Shown here piece by piece: positions 1 to 6,661 of a DNA stretch of 42,595 nt (the first letter of the stretch is position 1; the number at the start of each line of letters is the position of its first letter). This DNA comes from JAMLIN01 sp041676645 (GTDB lineage: Bacteria > Pseudomonadota > Gammaproteobacteria > Burkholderiales > Burkholderiaceae_E). The position numbers and the translations under genes are program-made. Below the pieces are notes generated by a model, which was given only the letters and a program-made list of their open reading frames with translations, had not been told where the DNA came from and did not search any database. Location of the stretch: positions 1 through 42,595 of the forward strand of contig JBAYRO010000023.1 in NCBI GenBank assembly GCA_041676645.1. The letters are read 5' to 3'.

Positions 1-122
1 ACAACGTGCAGATGTCGGTTGCGCTGATTGCGCCGATCGCGATGGAGCAGGGTCTTCGGTTCGCGATCCGCGAGGGCGGACGCACCGTGGGCGCGGGCGT
101 CGTCTCCAAGGTCATCGCGTAA
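1..122 (+). CDS. tuf: Elongation factor Tu, C-terminal 39 residues (partial)
   Basis: The reading frame enters at base 3 and ends at TAA 120-122. The peptide contains GLRFAIREGGRTVGAGVV, the nearly invariant end of domain 3 of EF-Tu, the GTPase that brings aminoacyl-tRNA to the ribosome. The final residues are SKVIA. A tuf copy just upstream of rpsJ is the usual arrangement in proteobacterial str-S10 clusters. The start, GTPase domain and any promoter lie outside the window. Confidence 0.95.
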   Translation, partial: NVQMSVALIAPIAMEQGLRFAIREGGRTVGAGVVSKVIA

Positions 123-129
123 GTCCGGC

Positions 130-226
130 GGGGCGGGCCGGGCGGCCCGCCCCGTCGAGCGCCCGTGGTACGGGCGCAACGAAACACTCCGCCGGCCCGG
201 CCGGCATTCATACGGGCAATGCCCGT
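130..226 (+). promoter_or_regulatory. Three tandem hairpins in the tuf-rpsJ spacer
   Basis: The 124-base spacer holds three perfect inverted repeats: 130-139 with 144-153 (10 bp, 4-base loop), 159-165 with 171-177 (7 bp, 5-base loop), and 212-217 with 221-226 (6 bp, 3-base loop, followed by CGTTCTTT). They could end or attenuate tuf transcription, or form the S10 operon leader, which is the L4 target in enterobacteria. The sequence does not decide between these. Confidence 0.5.
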
Positions 227-246
227 CGTTCTTTGGGGAACCCAGG

Positions 247-573
247 ATGACCAACCAGAAGATCCGCATTCGTCTCAAGGCCTTCGACTACAAGCTGATC
301 GACCAGTCGGCCGCCGAGATCGTCGACACCGCAAAGCGCACCGGCGCGGTGGTTCGCGGGCCGGTGCCGCTGCCGACCCGCCGGGAGCGCTACGACGTGC
401 TGCGTTCGCCGCACGTCAACAAGACTTCGCGCGACCAGTTCGAGATCCGCACCCACCAGCGCCTGATGGACATCGTCGACCCGACCGACAAGACCATCGA
501 TGCGCTCACCAAGCTCGACCTGCCGGCGGGGGTCGATGTCAAGATCTCGGTCCAGCAGTCGGCTGGCGCGTAG
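247..573 (+). CDS. rpsJ: 30S ribosomal protein S10
   Basis: S10 (108 aa; about 103 in E. coli) binds the head of the 30S subunit and also pairs with NusB in antitermination complexes. The start MTNQKIRIRLKAFDYK and the segments GPVPLPTRRERYDVLRSPHVNK and FEIRTHQRLMDI are family hallmarks. The ATG at 247 is preceded by GGGGAACCCAGG. A longer in-frame extension back to base 28 overlaps tuf and is rejected. Here rpsJ is separated from rplC by 194 bases carrying a promoter, so it may be transcribed partly apart from the rest of the S10 unit. Confidence 0.97.
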   Translation: MTNQKIRIRLKAFDYKLIDQSAAEIVDTAKRTGAVVRGPVPLPTRRERYDVLRSPHVNKTSRDQFEIRTHQRLMDIVDPTDKTIDALTKLDLPAGVDVKISVQQSAGA

Positions 574-585
574 TCGGGAACCGGC

Positions 586-614
586 TTGCCGGACTGGATC
601 CGGCAAGCTATAAT
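586..614 (+). promoter_or_regulatory. Sigma70-type promoter upstream of rplC, embedded in an inverted repeat
   Basis: TTGCCG (586-591), a 17-base spacer and a perfect TATAAT (609-614) match the sigma70 pattern. A perfect 10-bp inverted repeat (584-593 with 599-608, loop CTGGA) contains the -35 box and ends one base before the -10 box. A T-rich run follows at 621-627. The expected start near 621 gives a leader of about 147 bases for rplC. Confidence 0.65.
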
Positions 615-739
615 CTTCGTCTTTTTTCGGGTGGCCCGATTTGCGGGGCATCCATTTGGGCAAGTGCGCACGGATCGCATGGCGATCGAGGGTTTTCCGG
701 CTTTCCGGGCCTTCCCTGCGGCGCGCGCATCACATCCGG

Positions 740-761
740 CCAATCGCAGCCGGGATTGGAG
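740..761 (+). promoter_or_regulatory. Leader hairpin that overlaps the rplC ribosome binding site
   Basis: CCAATC (740-745) pairs with GATTGG (754-759) across an 8-base loop. The right arm includes the first two bases of the GGAG Shine-Dalgarno (758-761), seven bases before the rplC ATG. A further hairpin lies upstream (673-678 with 682-687). This geometry could tie rplC translation to folding of the leader. It is seen in sequence only. Confidence 0.4.
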
Positions 762-767
762 CAAGCA

Positions 768-1421
768 ATGAGCCTTGGCCTTGTGGGACGCAAGGTCGGC
801 ATGATGCGCATCTTCACGGACGACGGTGAGTCGGTTCCCGTGACGGTGCTCGACGTGTCGAACAACCGCGTCACCCAGATCAAGACCGTCGAGACCGACG
901 GCTATGTATCGGTTCAAGTGGCCTACGGCACTCGCCGTGCCAACCGCGTGACCAAGCCGCAGGCGGGCCATTTCGCCAAGGCCGGTGTCGAGGCGGGCAG
1001 CATCGTGCGCGAGTTCCGCGTCGATCCCGCCGAGCTCGGCGAGCTTGCCCCCGGCGCCTCGCTCAAGGTCGAGATGTTCGCCGAAGGCCAGAAGGTCGAT
1101 GTCTCGGGAACGTCCCACGGCAAGGGCTTCGCCGGCACCATCAAGCGCTACAACTTCAGCTCCGGGCGCGCCAGCCACGGCAACTCGCGCGCGCACAACG
1201 TGCCGGGTTCGATCGGCATGGCCCAGGATCCGGGCCGGGTCTTCCCCGGCAAGCGGATGTCCGGCCACATGGGCGCCGTTGCCAGCACCGTGCAGAACCT
1301 GGTCGTTGCCCGTGTCGATGCCGAGCGCCAGCTGCTGCTGGTCCGCGGCGCGGTGCCCGGGTCGAAGAACGGCAATGTCATCGTCCGGCCGGCCGTCAAG
1401 GCCCCGGCGAAGTCGGCCTGA
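768..1421 (+). CDS. rplC: 50S ribosomal protein L3
   Basis: L3 (217 aa) is an early assembly protein that reaches toward the peptidyl transferase centre. The start SLGLVGRKVGMMRIF, the TGTSHGKGFAGT-like block and the loop PGSIGMAQDPGRVFPGK identify it. Q153 aligns with E. coli Gln150, the site methylated by PrmB, so that modification is plausible here. The ATG at 768 has GGAGCAAGCA upstream; the much longer open frame starting at 165 overlaps rpsJ and is not coding. The gene is preceded by its own promoter and structured leader, and rplD follows after 12 bases. Confidence 0.97.
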   Translation: MSLGLVGRKVGMMRIFTDDGESVPVTVLDVSNNRVTQIKTVETDGYVSVQVAYGTRRANRVTKPQAGHFAKAGVEAGSIVREFRVDPAELGELAPGASLKVEMFAEGQKVDVSGTSHGKGFAGTIKRYNFSSGRASHGNSRAHNVPGSIGMAQDPGRVFPGKRMSGHMGAVASTVQNLVVARVDAERQLLLVRGAVPGSKNGNVIVRPAVKAPAKSA

Positions 1422-1433
1422 CGAGGAACGGCG

Positions 1434-2054
1434 ATGGAACTCAAGCTTATCGACGCCCAGGGCCAGTCCTCTTCGAAGGTCGATGCCCTCGACACCGTCT
1501 TCGGGCGTGAATACAACGAACCGCTGATCCACCAGGTGGTCGTCGCCTATCAGGCGAATGCCCGCAGTGGCAACAGCAAGCAGAAAACCCGGGCCGAGGT
1601 CCGCCACTCGACGAAGAAGCCGTGGCGCCAGAAGGGCACCGGCCGTGCCCGCGCGGGCATGACCTCCAGCCCGCTGTGGCGTGGCGGTGGCCGGGCCTTC
1701 CCGAGCACGCCCGAGGAAAACTTCAGCCACAAGCTGAACAAGAAGATGTATCGGGCCGGCGTCTGCTCGATCCTCTCGCAGCTGGCCCGCGAGGATCGCC
1801 TCGCGATCGTCGACGAATTCAGCGTCGAGGCCCCCAAGACGAAATTGCTCGCCCAGAAGCTCAAGGACATGGGGCTCGGTTCGGCCCTGATCATCACCGA
1901 TGACTTCGACGAGAACCTCTACCTCGCCGCCCGCAACCTGCCCGACGTGCTGGTCGTCGAACCGCGCTATGCCGATCCGCTGTCGCTGGTTCGCTTCGAC
2001 CGGGTGCTGATCACCCGGCCGGCGCTGGCGAAAGTCCAGGAGATGCTGGGATGA
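1434..2054 (+). CDS. rplD: 50S ribosomal protein L4
   Basis: L4 (206 aa) lines the exit tunnel and in gammaproteobacteria also represses the S10 operon through its leader. The basic loop KQKTRAEVRHSTKKPWRQKG and the GTGRARAG motif (about residues 44-73) form the tunnel extension. The body ends with VLITRPALAKVQEMLG. Its stop overlaps the start of rplW by four bases (ATGA), which implies translational coupling. Whether this L4 regulates any of the structured spacers nearby is unknown. Confidence 0.97.
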   Translation: MELKLIDAQGQSSSKVDALDTVFGREYNEPLIHQVVVAYQANARSGNSKQKTRAEVRHSTKKPWRQKGTGRARAGMTSSPLWRGGGRAFPSTPEENFSHKLNKKMYRAGVCSILSQLAREDRLAIVDEFSVEAPKTKLLAQKLKDMGLGSALIITDDFDENLYLAARNLPDVLVVEPRYADPLSLVRFDRVLITRPALAKVQEMLG

Positions 2055-2347
2055 ACCAGGAGCGTCTGATGAAAGTGCTCGTCGGCCCGATCGTGTCGGA
2101 GAAGTCGACCATGATCGCCGAGAAGAACGAGCAGGTGGCCTTCCGCGTCCTGCAGGACGCCACCAAGCCCGAGATCAAGGCGGCGGTCGAATTGCTGTTC
2201 AAGGTGCAGGTCGAGTCCGTCCAGGTGCTGAACCAGTCGGGCAAGACCAAGCGTTTCGGCCGCTACATGGGTCGTCGTCGCAATACCCGCAAGGCATACG
2301 TCTCGCTGGCGCCGGGCCAGGAGATCAACTTCGTGGAGGCCGGTTAA
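2051..2347 (+). CDS. rplW: 50S ribosomal protein L23
   Basis: L23 (98 aa) sits at the tunnel exit and docks trigger factor and SRP. The start NQERLMKVLVGPIVSEKST and the C-terminal segment KRFGRYMGRRRNTRKAYVSL match the family. The first ATG (2051), overlapping rplD, is preferred over Met7 because E. coli L23 begins with a comparable IREERLLKVL. rplB starts immediately after the stop. Confidence 0.96.
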   Translation: MNQERLMKVLVGPIVSEKSTMIAEKNEQVAFRVLQDATKPEIKAAVELLFKVQVESVQVLNQSGKTKRFGRYMGRRRNTRKAYVSLAPGQEINFVEAG

Positions 2348-3166
2348 ATGGCTGTCGTCAAGATGAAACCCACCTCGCCGGGTCGCCGGTCGATGGTGCG
2401 GGTCGTCACGCCGGCCCTGCACAAGGGACGGCCCTTCGATGCGCTGACGACGAGTCAGAAGCAGAGCGCCGGGCGTAACAACCACGGCCGCATCACCGTT
2501 CGTCATCGTGGCGGTGGCCACAAGGCGCACTACAGGATCATCGATTTCCGGCGCGACAAGGACGGTGTGCCCGCGGTCGTCGAGCGGCTCGAGTACGACC
2601 CGAACCGCAGCGCCCATATCGCCCTGCTGTGCTATGCCGATGGCGAGCGGCGCTACATCATCGCGCCGCGCGGCGTGGTGCCGGGAGATCGCCTGCAGAG
2701 CGGCATCGATGCCCCGATCCGCGCCGGCAACGCGCTGCCCATTCGCAACATTCCCGTCGGCTCGACGATCCATGCGATCGAGATGGCCCCGGGCAAGGGC
2801 GCCCAGATCGCCCGTTCGGCGGGTACTTCGGCGCGCCTGATGGCTCGCGAGGGCGTCTATGCGCAGGTCCGGATGCGTTCGGGCGAGGTGCGTCGCTTCC
2901 ACATCGATTGCCGCGCCACGATCGGCGAAGTCGGCAACGAGGAGCACGGCCTGCGCGAGATCGGCAAGGCGGGCGCCAAGCGCTGGCGCGGCATTCGCCC
3001 GACGGTCCGTGGCGAGGTCATGAACCCGGTCGATCACCCCCACGGTGGCCGGACCCGCGGCAACCGCCATCCGGTGTCGCCATGGGGTCAGCCGACCAAG
3101 GGCTACAAGACACGTCGCAACAAGCGGTCGGACAGCATGATCGTCCAGCGCCGCGGCAAGAAATAA
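2348..3166 (+). CDS. rplB: 50S ribosomal protein L2
   Basis: L2 (272 aa) joins the subunits and supports the peptidyl transferase centre. Visible marks are the N-terminal KMKPTSPGRRSMV, the RNA-binding core GRNNHGRITVRHRGGGHK and the C-terminal VDHPHGGRTRGNRHP loop, which carries the conserved histidine. Length is as in E. coli (273 aa). The ATG directly abuts the rplW stop, so L23 and L2 are probably coupled. Confidence 0.98.
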   Translation: MAVVKMKPTSPGRRSMVRVVTPALHKGRPFDALTTSQKQSAGRNNHGRITVRHRGGGHKAHYRIIDFRRDKDGVPAVVERLEYDPNRSAHIALLCYADGERRYIIAPRGVVPGDRLQSGIDAPIRAGNALPIRNIPVGSTIHAIEMAPGKGAQIARSAGTSARLMAREGVYAQVRMRSGEVRRFHIDCRATIGEVGNEEHGLREIGKAGAKRWRGIRPTVRGEVMNPVDHPHGGRTRGNRHPVSPWGQPTKGYKTRRNKRSDSMIVQRRGKK

Positions 3167-3179
3167 CGGGTAGTCAAAA

Positions 3180-3455
3180 ATGGCACGTTCAGTCAAGAAA
3201 GGGCCTTTCGTCGACGCCCACCTGATCAAGAAAGTCGATGCGGCGGTAGCCGGCAAGGACAAGCGGCCGATCAAGACCTGGTCGCGGCGTTCGACGGTGC
3301 TGCCCGAGTTCGTCGGCCTGACGATCGCCGTCCACAACGGCCGTCAGCACGTTCCGGTGTTCATCAACGAGAACATGGTCGGGCACAAGCTCGGCGAGTT
3401 CGCGCTGACCCGCACCTTCAAGGGACACGCCGCCGACAAGAAGTCGCGGCGCTAA
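3180..3455 (+). CDS. rpsS: 30S ribosomal protein S19
   Basis: S19 (91 aa) lies in the 30S head near the A-site finger contacts. The start ARSVKKGPFVDAHL and the segments KTWSRRSTVLPEFVG and HKLGEFALTRTFKGH are diagnostic. It lies 13 bases after rplB and 12 before rplV, within the S10 unit. Confidence 0.97.
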   Translation: MARSVKKGPFVDAHLIKKVDAAVAGKDKRPIKTWSRRSTVLPEFVGLTIAVHNGRQHVPVFINENMVGHKLGEFALTRTFKGHAADKKSRR

Positions 3456-3467
3456 GGAGAGCCGGTC

Positions 3468-3797
3468 ATGGAAACCCAAGCCATCCTCAAGGGAGTCCGG
3501 CTGTCCGCCCAGAAGGGCCGCCTCGCCGCCGACCTCGTCCGCGGCATGCCGGTGGAGCGGGCGCTCAACGTCCTGAGTTTCTCGCCCAAGAAATCCTCGG
3601 CGATCGTCAGGAAGGTGCTCGAGTCGGCGATCGCCAATGCCGAGCACAACGACGGCGCCGACATCGACGAGCTCACCGTCAAGCGCATCCACGTCGAGAA
3701 GGCCGGATCGCTGCGGCGCTTCCGGGCCCGCGCGAAAGGGCGTGGCGCCAAGATCGAGAAGCAGACCTGTCACATCTACGTGACAGTCGGCAACTGA
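3468..3797 (+). CDS. rplV: 50S ribosomal protein L22
   Basis: L22 (109 aa) forms the tunnel constriction together with L4. The family is recognised by RLSAQKGRLAADLVRGMPVERAL at the N-terminus and by the hairpin and C-terminal segment RRFRARAKGRGAKIEKQTCH, whose basic loop enters the tunnel. AAGGAGAGCC precedes the ATG. It is followed by rpsC after 19 bases. Confidence 0.97.
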   Translation: METQAILKGVRLSAQKGRLAADLVRGMPVERALNVLSFSPKKSSAIVRKVLESAIANAEHNDGADIDELTVKRIHVEKAGSLRRFRARAKGRGAKIEKQTCHIYVTVGN

Positions 3798-3816
3798 CCA
3801 GCGTTCAAGGAAGACC

Positions 3817-4656
3817 ATGGGACAGAAAATCAATCCGATCGGTTTCCGCCTCCCGGTGACCCGTGACTGGTCGTCGCGCTGGTTCGCCACGGGCGAGAAA
3901 TTCCCGATCATGCTCAACGAGGACCTCCGCGTCCGCGAGTATCTCCGGCGCAAGCTGAAGAACGCGATGGTCGGCAAGGTGCTGATCGAGCGGCCGGCGC
4001 GCAATGCGCGCATCACGATCTACTCGGCCCGGCCGGGTGTGGTGATCGGCAAGAAGGGCGAGGACATCGAGAACCTCAAGGTCGACCTGCAGCGCCTCCT
4101 CGGAGTGCCGGTGCATGTCAACATCGAGGAGATCCGCAAGCCCGAGACCGACGCGCAGCTGATCTCGGCCTCGATCACCCAGCAGCTCGAGCGGCGCATC
4201 ATGTTCCGCCGCGCCATGAAGCGCGCGATGCAGAACGCCATGCGCCTGGGCGCCCAGGGCGTCAAGGTGATGAGTTCCGGCCGGCTGAACGGCGCCGAGA
4301 TCGCGCGCCGCGAGTGGTATCGCGAGGGCCGGGTGCCCCTGCATACGCTGCGCGCCAACATCGAGTACGGCACCTCGGAAGCCGCCACCACCTACGGGAT
4401 CATCGGCGTCAAGGTGTGGGTCTACAAGGGTGACATGCTCGCGCGCGGCGAGGCGCCGGTCGCCGAGAAGGAGGCTCCGGCAGGCGAGCGCGAGGATCGG
4501 CGGGGTCGCCGCTTCGCCCGGCCGCCGGCCGGCCGCGGCGGTCGCAGGCCCGAAGGCGCCGCCGGAGGGGCCGCCGGCGAGGGCGATGCCAGGCCCGGCC
4601 AGCGCCGGGTTCGGAAGGCTTCGGACGATGCGCCGAAGCCCGGTTCGGGTGAGTGA
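3817..4656 (+). CDS. rpsC: 30S ribosomal protein S3 with a long low-complexity tail
   Basis: S3 (279 aa) helps form the mRNA entry channel and its helicase function. GQKINPIGFRLPVTRDW starts the protein; the KH domain carries RPGVVIGKKGEDIE (about residues 70-83); the C-domain ends near KGDMLARGE (about 207-215). Beyond that lie about 65 residues rich in Gly, Ala, Arg, Pro and Glu with no recognisable fold. E. coli S3 is 233 aa, so the extra length is all in this tail; other betaproteobacteria also have longer S3 tails. The frame stays open and the stop is followed by rplP after 11 bases, so I see no frameshift. Confidence 0.96.
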   Translation: MGQKINPIGFRLPVTRDWSSRWFATGEKFPIMLNEDLRVREYLRRKLKNAMVGKVLIERPARNARITIYSARPGVVIGKKGEDIENLKVDLQRLLGVPVHVNIEEIRKPETDAQLISASITQQLERRIMFRRAMKRAMQNAMRLGAQGVKVMSSGRLNGAEIARREWYREGRVPLHTLRANIEYGTSEAATTYGIIGVKVWVYKGDMLARGEAPVAEKEAPAGEREDRRGRRFARPPAGRGGRRPEGAAGGAAGEGDARPGQRRVRKASDDAPKPGSGE

Positions 4657-4667
4657 GGAGCTAGCAC

Positions 4668-5087
4668 ATGCTGCAACCCAAACGACGCAAGTTCCGCAAG
4701 GAACACAAGGGCCGCAACAAGGGTCTGGCGACTCGCGGCGCCCTGGTTTCCTTCGGTGAATACGGCCTGAAGTCGATCGGCCGCGGGCGCCTGACGGCAC
4801 GCCAGATCGAGGCGGCGCGACGCGCCATGACGCGCCACATCAAGCGCGGCGGCCGGGTCTGGATCCGGATCTTCCCGGACAAGCCGATCTCCAAGAAACC
4901 CGCCGAGGTCCGCATGGGCAAGGGCAAGGGGAACCCTGAGTTCTATGTCGCCGAGATCCAGCCGGGCAAGGTGCTCTACGAGATGGACGGAGTCAGTGAA
5001 GAGCTCGCTCGCGAGGCCTTCCGGCTCGCCGCGGCGAAGCTGCCGCTGCGCACCGTCGTTGTCTCGCGCATGACGGTCTCGGGCTGA
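4668..5087 (+). CDS. rplP: 50S ribosomal protein L16
   Basis: L16 (139 aa) organises the A-site tRNA elbow region of the 50S subunit. The start LQPKRRKFRKEHKGRNKG, the central RRAMTRHIKRGGRVWIRIF and the MGKGKGNPEFYVA segment are family signatures. Arg82 corresponds to the arginine hydroxylated in E. coli L16. AGGAGCTAGCAC precedes the ATG. Confidence 0.97.
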   Translation: MLQPKRRKFRKEHKGRNKGLATRGALVSFGEYGLKSIGRGRLTARQIEAARRAMTRHIKRGGRVWIRIFPDKPISKKPAEVRMGKGKGNPEFYVAEIQPGKVLYEMDGVSEELAREAFRLAAAKLPLRTVVVSRMTVSG

Positions 5088-5111
5088 TCCCCGGGTCGAC
5101 GAGAGGACCAG

Positions 5112-5306
5112 ATGAAAGCGAACGAACTGCGCGCCAAGGATGTCGAGGCGCTGAACAAGGAGCTGGGCGAACTGCTCAAGGCGCATTTCTCCCTGCGCAT
5201 GCAGCACGCGACCCAGCAATTGAACAACACGAGCCAGCTCTCGCGCACCCGGCGTGACATCGCCCGGGTGCGGACCGTGCTCAGGGAAAAGGCGGCTGCC
5301 AAATGA
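5112..5306 (+). CDS. rpmC: 50S ribosomal protein L29
   Basis: L29 (64 aa) is a helical hairpin next to L23 at the tunnel exit. The start MKANELRAKDVEALNKEL and the block NTSQLSRTRRDIARVRTVL match the family. GAGAGGACCAG precedes the ATG. It overlaps rpsQ by four bases (ATGA), indicating coupled translation. Confidence 0.96.
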   Translation: MKANELRAKDVEALNKELGELLKAHFSLRMQHATQQLNNTSQLSRTRRDIARVRTVLREKAAAK

Positions 5307-5584
5307 ACGCCGAAGCGAACACCGAAGTCACCCGGGAATCCTTTCCCCGCACCCTCGCGGGCCGCGTGGTCAGCAACAAGATGCAGAGGACGGTGACCGT
5401 GCTCGTCGAACGCCGGGTCAAGCACCCGATCTACGGCAAGTACATGGTCCGCTCCAAGAAGTACCACGCGCACATCGAGGAATCCTGCAACGAAGGCGAT
5501 ACCGTCGAGATCCGCGAATCGCGGCCGATCTCGAAGACCAAGTCCTGGGTCGTGACCCGCGTGCTGACTCGTGCCAGGGTCTGA
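5303..5584 (+). CDS. rpsQ: 30S ribosomal protein S17
   Basis: S17 (93 aa) is a primary 16S rRNA binder with an OB fold. The segments RTLAGRVVSNKMQRTVTVLV, RRVKHPIYGKYM and GDTVEIRESRPISKTKSW are characteristic. An N-terminal stretch of about 15 residues precedes the conserved core. It is the last gene of the S10 block; a 324-base gene-free spacer follows before rplN. Confidence 0.96.
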   Translation: MNAEANTEVTRESFPRTLAGRVVSNKMQRTVTVLVERRVKHPIYGKYMVRSKKYHAHIEESCNEGDTVEIRESRPISKTKSWVVTRVLTRARV

Positions 5585-5603
5585 GCGAGCGCTATCCAGG
5601 TAC

Positions 5604-5633
5604 TTGCGCCCACCCCGGGTGGGCGGCTATAAT
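5604..5633 (+). promoter_or_regulatory. Promoter for the spc block (rplN onward), with a palindrome between the boxes
   Basis: TTGCGC (5604-5609), an 18-base spacer and a perfect TATAAT (5628-5633). The spacer holds a 7-bp inverted repeat, 5608-5614 with 5618-5624. A second inverted repeat, 5634-5640 with 5655-5661, begins right after the -10 box. Transcription would start near 5640, leaving a leader of about 270 bases before rplN. Confidence 0.58.
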
Positions 5634-5639
5634 CCTCGG

Positions 5640-5908
5640 CTTGCCCTGTAATCGGCCGAGGGCTTCATCCGAAGACATGTCGGGAACGCAGCCTGATGGC
5701 TTGGTACCGCAGCGGATTCGGGTGGAGAGGGCGGAAACGCGCAGGGCCGAGAGTTTCGCAGATCGAATTTCACCCGAACCACGGGACCAAGACTGACCGC
5801 TGCAGCAGCATGTCGCGGCCAGGCGAAAAAGGCAGCGTCGACCGGTGACGGTCGGCCGGGCCGGGCGCCTGGTGCGTGGCCAGCGGGAAAAGTTGGGGCG
5901 TACAAATC
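5640..5908 (+). promoter_or_regulatory. Long structured leader upstream of rplN
   Basis: No conserved gene lies in 5585-5908. Three nested complementary segments enclose one another: 5709-5715 with 5797-5803 (7 bp), 5717-5724 with 5771-5778 (8 bp), and 5731-5738 with 5753-5759 (7 bp, one bulged G). A separate hairpin, 5839-5844 with 5849-5854, follows. A 39-codon open frame (5677-5796) runs through the fold but lacks a good ribosome binding site. The nesting suggests a folded mRNA leader, possibly bound by a ribosomal protein of the operon; I do not recognise it as a known family. Confidence 0.45.
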
Positions 5909-6277
5909 ATGATTCAGATGCAGTCGACGCTGGGCGTCGCCGACAACACCGGCGCGCGTTCAGTCATGTGTATCAAGGTACTCGGCGGCTCCAGGCGTCG
6001 CTACGCGGGCATCGGCGACGTCATCAAGGTGAGCGTCAAGGAAGCCCAGCCGCGCGGTCGGGTCAAGAAGGGCGAGATCTACAACGCTGTCGTTGTGCGT
6101 ACCGCCAAGGGCGTGCGCCGGCCCGACGGTTCGCTGATCCGCTTCGACGGCAACGCCGCGGTACTGCTCAACAACAAGCTCGAGCCGATCGGCACGCGCA
6201 TCTTCGGACCGGTGACCCGCGAACTGCGGACCGAGAAGTTCATGAAGATCGTGTCGCTCGCGCCCGAGGTTCTCTGA
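5909..6277 (+). CDS. rplN: 50S ribosomal protein L14
   Basis: L14 (122 aa) takes part in the intersubunit bridge with 16S rRNA. The start IQMQSTLGVADNTGARSVMC and the core SRRRYAGIGDVIKVSVKEA identify it; the length equals the family standard. The ATG at 5909 is chosen because the upstream in-frame extension to 5876 is not conserved. A GGGGCG about ten bases upstream serves as a moderate ribosome binding site. Confidence 0.97.
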   Translation: MIQMQSTLGVADNTGARSVMCIKVLGGSRRRYAGIGDVIKVSVKEAQPRGRVKKGEIYNAVVVRTAKGVRRPDGSLIRFDGNAAVLLNNKLEPIGTRIFGPVTRELRTEKFMKIVSLAPEVL

Positions 6278-6287
6278 GGTAATCGCG

Positions 6288-6605
6288 ATGCAGAAGATTC
6301 GCAGGGGCGACGAGGTCGTCGTCATCGCAGGTCGCGACAAGGGCAAGCGCGGCACGGTACTCAACCGCGTCGGGCCGGGGCACCTGCTGGTCGAGGGGGT
6401 CAACCTGGTCAAGAAGCACCAGCGGCCCAACCCCATGAAGGGCGAGACCGGCGGTGTCGTCGACAAGACCATGCCGATCGACCAGTCGAACGTCATGCTC
6501 TACAACCCGGCTACCGGCAAGGGGGACCGCGTCGGCATCCGGGCGCTCCAGGACGGCACCCGGGTGCGGTTCTTCAAATCCAACGGCGAACAGGTCAAGG
6601 CCTGA
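6288..6605 (+). CDS. rplX: 50S ribosomal protein L24
   Basis: L24 (105 aa) is an assembly initiator near the tunnel exit. The KOW motif region RRGDEVVVIAGRDKGKRGTV (residues about 5-24) and the block GVNLVKKHQRPNP are diagnostic. It lies 10 bases after rplN; a 56-base spacer precedes rplE. Confidence 0.96.
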   Translation: MQKIRRGDEVVVIAGRDKGKRGTVLNRVGPGHLLVEGVNLVKKHQRPNPMKGETGGVVDKTMPIDQSNVMLYNPATGKGDRVGIRALQDGTRVRFFKSNGEQVKA

Positions 6606-6661
6606 TCGAGAACACCGCAACCCCGCCGTAGCGCCGTGCGCCAACGAGGGTTCGAGAGGAA

